37,627 nt of DNA from an uncultured Ruminococcus sp. (GTDB lineage Bacteria > Bacillota > Clostridia > Oscillospirales > Ruminococcaceae): NCBI GenBank assembly GCA_945877315.1, contig CAMCRP010000032.1, forward strand, positions 1 through 37,627, given 5' to 3'. Position numbers and translations under genes: made by a program. Under the pieces are notes generated by a model, which saw nothing but the letters and a program-made list of their open reading frames with translations, was not told where the DNA came from and did no database searches. Below are positions 32,170-37,627 of the stretch, one piece after another. Position 1 is the first letter of the stretch. Each line of letters opens with the position of its first letter.

Positions 32170-32433
32170 CTAATAGCGGGACGAGTCAATGTCAACAGTT
32201 TCCTGTCGAATAAGGCGATTTAAAAGGTCATAATCGTATGTGGCAGTAAAACCGGTTGCATAATGCACAGCAGTTCTGCTGCCGTTTGCATCATACTCAT
32301 AAACGGCAGCATAACCGTTGCGGTCAACTACTCTTGTCATACGGTCAAGCAGGTCATATTCATAATAGGTCGAGCCAAAGGGAGTTGTAACAGAAGTCAG
32401 ACGACAGAAATATATATGACGTTTACTATATAA
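32170..32433 (-). pseudogene. Remnant of an RHS/YD-repeat protein gene
   Basis: The minus-strand frame from 32403 to the TAG at 32170 reads FGSTYYEYDLLDRMTRVVD, then RNGYAAVYEYDANGSRTAV, then FTATYDYDLLNRLIRQE. These are three YD repeats of the RHS superfamily, known from large secreted or wall-bound proteins and polymorphic toxins. The frame opens after a stop at 32436 and has no start codon or ribosome binding site, so the gene has lost its front end and probably most of its length. Confidence 0.8.
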
Positions 32434-32452
32434 TTATTTTTGTCGTTTGCTA

Positions 32453-32504
32453 TAATATATTGATGTTCATCTGCAATTATAGCATATCCCGATGAAAATT
32501 GCAA
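32453..32504 (-). promoter_or_regulatory. Copied promoter, copy 2 of the 52-bp segment
   Basis: On the minus strand there is TTGCAA at 32504-32499, a 17-bp spacer and TATAAT at 32481-32476. It matches 51 of 52 bases of the nucleosidase promoter at 5325-5376. It points at the RHS remnant. Confidence 0.85.
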
Positions 32505-32522
32505 ATAATTATAAAAATCCTC

Positions 32523-32551
32523 TTGACAAATACCCCCTAGGGGTATATAAT
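32523..32551 (+). promoter_or_regulatory. Copper-responsive promoter with CsoR operator
   Basis: TTGACA at 32523-32528, a 17-bp spacer and TATAAT at 32546-32551. The spacer contains ATACCCC-CTA-GGGGTAT (32530-32546), the typical G-rich CsoR operator. Confidence 0.9.
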
Positions 32552-32581
32552 ATATGCAGACAAGTGAAAGGAGCAAACCAT

Positions 32582-32887
32582 ATGAGCGAAGAAAAATGTG
32601 AATGCTGTAAACGTACAAAACACCGTTCCGAGGAGGAGCACAAACGCCTTTTGAACCGACTGAGCCGCATTGAAGGGCAGATCAGAGGAATAAAAAATAT
32701 GATAGAAAACGACGCCTACTGCACCGACATAATCATTCAGGTGACAGCCGCCACAGCCGCACTCAATTCCTTTAACAAGGAGCTGCTGTCGGAGCATATC
32801 CGCACCTGTGTTGCCGAGGATATACGAAACGGCAAGGACGAAGTTATCGACGATCTGCTTCTGACAATACAGAAGCTGATGAAATAA
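32582..32887 (+). CDS. csoR: CsoR-family copper-sensing repressor
   Basis: This 101-residue all-helical repressor belongs to the CsoR/FrmR/RcnR family. The Cu(I) ligands are all present: Cys in NDAYCTDIIIQ, then His and Cys in SEHIRTCVAED. The family core RLSRIEGQIRGIKNMIE is clear. An additional N-terminal Cys/His stretch (KCECCKRTKH) could bind metal too. The AAAGGAG site supports the ATG at 32582; an upstream in-frame ATG at 32492 overlaps the promoter. Placed in front of copA and behind a CsoR-type operator, it most likely represses both until copper binds. Confidence 0.93.
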   Translation: MSEEKCECCKRTKHRSEEEHKRLLNRLSRIEGQIRGIKNMIENDAYCTDIIIQVTAATAALNSFNKELLSEHIRTCVAEDIRNGKDEVIDDLLLTIQKLMK

Positions 32888-32941
32888 TTTTTCATATGTG
32901 TGTTCATCGTAAAAACGTTTTTAGAAAGGATAAATCAAAAA

Positions 32942-35416
32942 ATGAAGCAATACAACGTCACGGGAATGAGCTGCGCCGCCTGCTCCGCCCGTGTGGAAAA
33001 AGCCGTTTCCGAGGTGAAGGGCGTGACCTCCTGCTCGGTCAGCCTGCTGACAAATTCCATGGGCGTGGAGGGAACGGCAGCACCCGCCGAAATTATCGCC
33101 GCCGTCGAAAAGGCGGGCTACGGCGCATCTGAAAAGGGCAAAGCCGCCGAAAAGCCCGATGAAAACGCCCTTGCCGACAAGGAAACTCCCCTGTTAAAGC
33201 AGCGTCTTATCTGGTCGGTGGGATTTCTTGTTGTGCTGATGTACTTTTCCATGGGTCATATGATGTGGGGCTTTCCCCTGCCCGCATTTTTTGACGGAAA
33301 TCACGTTGCCATGGGACTTGTCCAGCTGCTTTTGACAGTCGCCGTAATGGTCATCAATCAGAAATTTTTCGTAAGCGGCTTCAAGGGGCTTATCCACAAA
33401 TCTCCTAATATGGACACTTTGGTGGCTCTCGGCTCGGCAGCGGCGTTTGTTTACAGCACCTACGCCCTTTTTGCCATGACCGACGCTCAAGCTGCGGGGG
33501 ACAGCGAAGCCGTTATGTCCTATATGCACGAATTCTACTTTGAATCCGCCGCCATGATACTTGCCCTCATAACCGTCGGCAAAACCCTTGAAGCCCGTTC
33601 CAAGGGCAAAACCACCGACGCTTTGAAGGGACTTATAAAGCTTTCCCCGAAAACTGCCGTTATTCTCCGTGACGGCATTGAAGTGGAAATTCCCGCCGAA
33701 GATCTGTCCGTGGGAGATACTTTTATAGTCCGCCCCGGGGCAGCCATTCCCGCAGACGGAACGGTCACGGAGGGACACAGCGCAGTTGACGAGTCCGCCG
33801 TAACGGGAGAAAGCGTCCCCGCCGACAAGACAGTTGGGGACAGAGTTTTCGCCGCAACCATCAATCAATCGGGCTTTATGAAATGCAAAGCCGTCCGTGT
33901 GGGCGAAAACACCGCCCTTTCGGAGATAATCCGAATGGTCAGCGATGCCGCCGCAACCAAAGCGCCCATTGCAAAAATTGCCGACAAGGTTTCGGGGATC
34001 TTCGTGCCGACGGTCATTGCCATTGCCGCAGCAACAACGGTCATTTGGCTGCTGACGGGCGCACAATTCGGACTTGCTCTTGCTAGGGGAATTTCCGTCC
34101 TTGTTATAAGCTGCCCATGCGCCCTCGGTCTGGCAACTCCCGTGGCAATTATGGTGGCAAACGGCGTTGGGGCGAAAAACGGCATACTCTTCAAAACCGC
34201 CGCAGCCCTCGAAGAAGCGGGAAAGACCGCCATTGCCGTCCTTGACAAAACGGGCACCGTCACAAGCGGAAAGCCGTCCGTTACCGACATTATCCCCGCA
34301 AAAGGAATTACCGAAAACGAGCTTATTTCCGACGCATATTCCCTTGAAATGAAAAGCGAACACCCCCTTGCAAAGGCAGTCACGGAATATGCGGAGAGAA
34401 ACGGTGCAACCCGTTTTGATGTAACAGATTTCAAGGCACTCCCCGGAAACGGACTTACAGCGTCCCACGGAAACGACAGTTTGTCGGCGGGAAATCTGAA
34501 ATTTGTGGGAACGATTGCAGACATTCCCGAGGATATGAAGGCTGTTTCCGAAAAGCTGTCCGAAAGCGGGAAAACTCCCCTGTTCTTCTGCAAAAACCGC
34601 CGTTTGACGGGAATTATCGCCGTTGCAGACACCATTAAGGAGGACAGCAGGCAGGCTGTTTCCGAGCTGAAAAATATGGGCATACGTGTTGTAATGCTCA
34701 CGGGAGATAACGAGCGGACCGCCAAGGCTATCGCCGCACAGGCAGGCATTGACGAGGTTATCTCTGGCGTTCTACCCGACGGAAAGGAAGCCGTTGTCCG
34801 CAAGCTTATGACCGAGGGAAAAACCGCCATGGTAGGCGACGGCATTAACGACGCACCCGCTCTTACCCGTGCAGACATTGGTATTGCCGTAGGTGCGGGC
34901 ACGGACATTGCCATTGACGCCGCAGATGTTGTGCTGATGAACAGCCGTCTGAGCGACGTTCCCGCAGCTGTAAGGCTGAGCCGTGCCGCACTTCGGAATA
35001 TCCGTCAGAACCTGTTCTGGGCGTTTTTCTACAATGCTGTGGGAATACCCCTTGCGGCGGTCGGAATGCTGAACCCCATGTTTGCGGCGGCTGCCATGAG
35101 TCTGTCAAGCTTCTGCGTAGTTTCGAATGCTCTCAGGCTTAACCTTGTGAACATTCGGGACACGCATAAGGATAAAAAAATCAAAATCAAAAAGGAGAAA
35201 AAAGCTATGTCAGTTACAATGAAAATCGAAGGTATGATGTGCGGTCACTGTGAAGCGACTGTCAAGAAGGCTCTGGAGGCTGTCCCCGGCGTTATTTCCG
35301 CAGATGTCAGCCACGAAAAGGGCGAGGCTGTTGTTACCCTGTCCGAACAGGTGCCCTTTGACGTACTGAAAAAGGCAGTCGAGGACAAGGAGTATGTAGT
35401 GGAAAGTGTAAAGTGA
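32942..35416 (+). CDS. copA: Copper-exporting P-type ATPase fused to a C-terminal CopZ-like domain
   Basis: This 824-residue protein pumps Cu(I) out of the cell. The N-terminal metal-binding domain has GMSCAACSARVEKAV. The membrane copper site is SCPCALGLATP, with YN (FYNAVGIPL) and MSLSS further on. The ATPase parts are AVLDKTGTVTSGKP, SEHPLAKAV, LTGDNERTA and VGDGINDAPAL. After the usual CopA end (NALRLNLVNIRD) comes a lysine-rich linker and a second heavy-metal domain with GMMCGHCEATVKKAL. That last part looks like a complete CopZ chaperone. The ATG at 32942 has AGAAAGGA upstream. The final codons and stop lie in a heptad repeat. Confidence 0.95.
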   Translation: MKQYNVTGMSCAACSARVEKAVSEVKGVTSCSVSLLTNSMGVEGTAAPAEIIAAVEKAGYGASEKGKAAEKPDENALADKETPLLKQRLIWSVGFLVVLMYFSMGHMMWGFPLPAFFDGNHVAMGLVQLLLTVAVMVINQKFFVSGFKGLIHKSPNMDTLVALGSAAAFVYSTYALFAMTDAQAAGDSEAVMSYMHEFYFESAAMILALITVGKTLEARSKGKTTDALKGLIKLSPKTAVILRDGIEVEIPAEDLSVGDTFIVRPGAAIPADGTVTEGHSAVDESAVTGESVPADKTVGDRVFAATINQSGFMKCKAVRVGENTALSEIIRMVSDAAATKAPIAKIADKVSGIFVPTVIAIAAATTVIWLLTGAQFGLALARGISVLVISCPCALGLATPVAIMVANGVGAKNGILFKTAAALEEAGKTAIAVLDKTGTVTSGKPSVTDIIPAKGITENELISDAYSLEMKSEHPLAKAVTEYAERNGATRFDVTDFKALPGNGLTASHGNDSLSAGNLKFVGTIADIPEDMKAVSEKLSESGKTPLFFCKNRRLTGIIAVADTIKEDSRQAVSELKNMGIRVVMLTGDNERTAKAIAAQAGIDEVISGVLPDGKEAVVRKLMTEGKTAMVGDGINDAPALTRADIGIAVGAGTDIAIDAADVVLMNSRLSDVPAAVRLSRAALRNIRQNLFWAFFYNAVGIPLAAVGMLNPMFAAAAMSLSSFCVVSNALRLNLVNIRDTHKDKKIKIKKEKKAMSVTMKIEGMMCGHCEATVKKALEAVPGVISADVSHEKGEAVVTLSEQVPFDVLKKAVEDKEYVVESVK
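35191..35416 (+). CDS. Nested start for a free CopZ-like copper chaperone inside copA
   Basis: Within the linker of the copA fusion, AAAGGAG at 35191-35197 is followed nine bases later by an in-frame ATG at 35207. The product would be 69 residues, the usual length of free CopZ, with GMMCGHC as the Cu(I) site. Such a product would carry Cu(I) to CopA and CsoR. The ribosome binding site and frame are seen directly; that it is used is inference. The feature start marks the ribosome binding site; the coding part is 35207-35416. Confidence 0.6.
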
Positions 35417-35463
35417 AGAGTGGAATTTTTAAATCAATAACTTCACTTTCCGCATTTTACACT
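35398..35463. repeat. Heptad palindromic element, copy H
   Basis: GTGGAAAGTGTAAAGTGAAGAGTGG pieces form the left arm and CTTCACTTTCC, GCATTTTACACT the right arm. The left arm encodes the last residues and the TGA of copA. Confidence 0.75.
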
Positions 35464-35480
35464 AAAAAATAATGTTTTTG

Positions 35481-35509
35481 TTGACAATTTCGGGAAAATC
35501 TGATAGAAT
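35481..35509 (+). promoter_or_regulatory. Promoter of the GGDEF gene
   Basis: TTGACA at 35481-35486, a 17-bp spacer and TAGAAT at 35504-35509, ending 33 bases before the start. Confidence 0.7.
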
Positions 35510-35542
35510 ATATGTATATGCAAAAAATATGAGGTGTATCGT

Positions 35543-37258
35543 TTGAAAAGACAAAATATCACTTCGGCTTCATTTATATTCTATCTGGCAGCAATAGCGG
35601 CTACCTTCGCTCTGCTTATATATTCCATTGCAAAGGACAGTCCCGCCGAGAAAAACCAATTTCTTGACTTTAACGAAAGCTGGTATCTTGACGAGGAACT
35701 GACTCTCCCTGCGGATACGTCGGAGCCGTCCGAAATTGTTGGCTATGAAACGGGAAAGGCTCTGAGCTTTTTTGCAAGGCTCCCCGAGATTCCCGAAAAG
35801 GGCTTCTCTCTGAATTTCCGTCTGAAAAACAGTGAAGCTGAAATATACTTCGTAAACGAGGACGGCAGCCGTGAGCTTGTCCAAAAGACCGCCGATATTC
35901 AGCCCCTTTACGGAAAATCGGTGGGAACGGTTTGGATAGACATTCCCCTTGACACCTCCGACAGCGGCAGGCTCATGGAGATACTTTTCACCCCCTGCTA
36001 CGATGATTCGGGCTGCTATCTGGATAATTTCAAAATCGGCAGAACAACGCAGCTTATCTCAAATGCCATAGGCGAGCGTGTTATCGGAGCGGCTACCTGT
36101 ATTATTATGCTTTTCACGGGAATTTTGCTGATTGTCCTGCATTTTCTTGTCGAAATATCTACAAATTCGGGAAATAAGGAGATGCTCTATCTGGGCATTT
36201 TCGCCGCCATGACCTCCTGCTGGGCACTGGTTGAAACCAAATTTCTGAACTTTTTCTCGGACAATACAGGCGCTGTCCACAACCTAGCCTGCATGAGCCT
36301 TATGCTGATAATCCTGCCCCTTTTCATGTTCTATCAGCGTGATATGGGACAGAAAAGCAACAGGCTGGTGCCGACAGTCTGCATAATATCCGTGCTGAAT
36401 TTTTTGGTCTGCTGCGTACTGCATTTTGCGGGAATAAAGGATTTCCACGAAACTCTGACGCTTACCCATATCACCATCGGCATTGCCTGTATCTGCATAC
36501 TTTACATGGGCTATGTCCGCTGCTTCAAATGTAAAAACGTTGAAAAAACGGATATAGTGTCCTCCGTGGGAATGGCAGTTATTGCCATTTTTGCCGCCAT
36601 TGACATTGTAAGATACCGTATGGGCGGAGTCAACGACAGTGAGCTGTTTACCCGAATAGGTCTGCTTATCTACATAATCACCCTGGGAATATGCACCCTC
36701 AGCTACACCGCACAGATGGTGAAAAAGGGCGCAGAAGCCGAGCTTATCAGCCGTCTTGCCTATGAGGACGGTCTTACGGGAATGGGCAACCGCACTGCCT
36801 ACAAGGAGCGAATTGCCGCCCTTGACAAAAACGGCAGCTACACCTTCTTTATGTTCGACATCAACAACCTGAAATATGTAAACGACAACATTGGTCATCA
36901 GACGGGCGACAAAATGATAATCGCCGCCTCAGAGGTCATAAAACAGGTTTTCTCGCCCCTGGGAAAATGCTACCGTATCGGCGGAGATGAATTTGTCTGC
37001 ATTGCCGAATCTGCGGTAAATACGGAAATGTACCAAAATGTATTCTTCGAAGAATTAAGGCTTTACCGTGAAAATAACAACCCCGATTTTCCTCTTGCCG
37101 TGGCTTTGGGAAGTCAGGTCTGCCGTGCGGGAGAGGATATACAAACCGCTATCCACAATGCCGACCAGAAGATGTACACCTGCAAGGCGGAATTAAAAGC
37201 AAAGGATAAGTCGATTTTGGAAATTAAAAACGTTTCCCCCGATGGAGCAATGGCATAA
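35543..37258 (+). CDS. Membrane-bound diguanylate cyclase (GGDEF)
   Basis: This 571-residue protein makes the second messenger cyclic di-GMP. One helix (about 8-30) leads to an extracellular domain to about residue 175, beta-rich and possibly like the 7TMR-DISM sensors. About six or seven membrane helices follow to about residue 395. The C-terminal domain has LAYEDGLTGMGNR, FMFDINNLKYVNDNIGHQTGD and an intact GGDEF in RIGGDEFVC. The RxxD inhibitory site normally just before GGDEF is absent, so product inhibition may be lacking. The start is TTG at 35543 with GAGGTG at the proper distance; a GTG at 35534 is part of that site. No EAL partner is nearby. Confidence 0.9.
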   Translation: MKRQNITSASFIFYLAAIAATFALLIYSIAKDSPAEKNQFLDFNESWYLDEELTLPADTSEPSEIVGYETGKALSFFARLPEIPEKGFSLNFRLKNSEAEIYFVNEDGSRELVQKTADIQPLYGKSVGTVWIDIPLDTSDSGRLMEILFTPCYDDSGCYLDNFKIGRTTQLISNAIGERVIGAATCIIMLFTGILLIVLHFLVEISTNSGNKEMLYLGIFAAMTSCWALVETKFLNFFSDNTGAVHNLACMSLMLIILPLFMFYQRDMGQKSNRLVPTVCIISVLNFLVCCVLHFAGIKDFHETLTLTHITIGIACICILYMGYVRCFKCKNVEKTDIVSSVGMAVIAIFAAIDIVRYRMGGVNDSELFTRIGLLIYIITLGICTLSYTAQMVKKGAEAELISRLAYEDGLTGMGNRTAYKERIAALDKNGSYTFFMFDINNLKYVNDNIGHQTGDKMIIAASEVIKQVFSPLGKCYRIGGDEFVCIAESAVNTEMYQNVFFEELRLYRENNNPDFPLAVALGSQVCRAGEDIQTAIHNADQKMYTCKAELKAKDKSILEIKNVSPDGAMA

Positions 37259-37264
37259 AAATAT

Positions 37265-37301
37265 AAGCTGTCGGTTCAGCAAAAAACCGACAGCTTTTCT
37301 G
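37265..37301 (+). terminator. Terminator of the GGDEF gene
   Basis: A perfect 12-bp stem (AAGCTGTCGGTT with AACCGACAGCTT) is followed by TTTCT. Confidence 0.85.
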
Positions 37302-37335
37302 TTGCCTAATACTAATAACCAATAAAAGTGTAGAT

Positions 37336-37384
37336 AAAAAATCTGCGCAAAAACCATATACGCAAGTTTTTGCGCAGATTTTTT
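37336..37384. terminator. 19-bp perfect hairpin, terminator-like on both strands
   Basis: The left arm at 37336-37354 (AAAAAATCTGCGCAAAAAC) is the exact complement of 37366-37384, with an 11-base loop. Each arm ends in six A or T bases, so it can stop transcription in both directions. Confidence 0.8.
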
Positions 37385-37409
37385 ATTCACTTTTGAATTG
37401 GTTCTTAGT
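37336..37409 (-). ncRNA. Candidate small RNA of about 75 nt
   Basis: A minus-strand promoter (TTTACA at 37444-37439, 17 bp, TATAAT at 37421-37416) would start RNA near 37409. The next structure is the 19-bp terminator hairpin ending at 37336. No reading frame with a start lies between, so the product would be a short RNA. This is inferred from promoter and terminator only. Confidence 0.35.
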
Positions 37410-37627
37410 ATAATAATTATACACCATTTCCGTCTTTATGTAAAGAATAATTATAAAAATTCTCAATATGCCGAAATGACGTATCGGGAATTTTTGCTGC
37501 GATTTAAACTTCTTATACTAATAGTTCATCAACATATAGACAAACAATAAAATAATCTATATCATTATTCTATTTGCCAATAAACAGCCTCTTTGACAGT
37601 TTTCTTAGCTATTTACCCATAGTAATT

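Larger units (their letters stand above)
37302..37627. other. Gene-free right end of the window
   Basis: This AT-rich stretch holds a 19-bp perfect hairpin and a minus-strand promoter but no convincing gene. From about 37450 to the end I see no feature. Confidence 0.6.

Noticed and set aside
32397-32618. Minus-strand frame of 73 codons over the copied promoter
   Set aside because: It reads across the csoR promoter and operator and the duplicated promoter, in a frame different from the RHS remnant. No start signal.
33194-34914. Long minus-strand frames opposite copA
   Set aside because: They are shadows of the copper ATPase, with Cys- and Gly-rich or Ser/Pro-rich sequence and no start signals.
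37193-37390. Minus-strand frame of 65 codons at the right end
   Set aside because: It covers two terminators and the end of the GGDEF gene and lacks a ribosome binding site.

Overview
The window looks like a chromosomal segment of a gut Clostridia species, probably a Ruminococcus-like member of the Oscillospiraceae. The grounds are a spo0A sporulation regulator, a Clostridium-type bile salt hydrolase, Firmicute sigma-A promoters (TTGACA, 17 bp, TATAAT), strong AGGAGG-type ribosome binding sites, several TTG starts and AT-rich intergenic regions. The genus is inferred from protein style only. Most of the content is housekeeping or metabolic, with small mobile or selfish elements in the intergenic gaps.

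Layout. 1-2900: end of a tRNA-Val, an RNase Z-like nuclease and citrate synthase. 3100-6530: bile salt hydrolase, an Rpn/PD-(D/E)XK nuclease with a tandem AQGx repeat, MTA/SAH nucleosidase and an unknown protein. 6530-7020: a gene-free stretch of hairpins and repeats. 7021-11363: HtrA protease, then an apparent operon of a fucose/arabinose isomerase-family protein, acylphosphatase and ornithine carbamoyltransferase (argF). 11566-14529: membrane-bound XRE regulator with a zinc ribbon, argininosuccinate synthase (argG), and a HigBA-type toxin-antitoxin pair. 14728-20787: CorC/HlyC-type membrane protein, GtrA plus metallophosphoesterase, spo0A, glycogen phosphorylase. 21050-24677: an orphan RelB-like antitoxin, TmcAL, a HAD phosphatase and MnmA. 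24842-27391: chemotaxis receptor and rhomboid protease. 27437-31912, minus strand: amidohydrolase with a small membrane protein, then a nadB-rsmE-alpha/beta hydrolase operon. 31913-32581: RHS/YD-repeat gene remnant, hairpins and a copied promoter. 32582-35416: CsoR repressor and a copper ATPase. 35543-37258: a membrane diguanylate cyclase, then terminators and a possible small RNA.

The most interesting points are these. (1) The copper ATPase is fused in frame to a C-terminal CopZ-like domain, and the linker contains a good ribosome binding site and ATG that would release a 69-residue free CopZ. (2) At least eight intergenic elements are built from 7-bp units (GAAAGTG type), commonly with AATGTG/CACATT ends; one provides the end of the copper ATPase gene. 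(3) A 52-bp promoter segment in front of the nucleosidase gene recurs with one mismatch 27 kb away, on the opposite strand, in front of the RHS remnant. (4) A RelB-like antitoxin is followed by a five-codon stub where its toxin should begin, next to a MITE-like repeat that occurs twice here. (5) A promoter plus a 19-bp perfect hairpin at the right edge could make a roughly 75-nt RNA.
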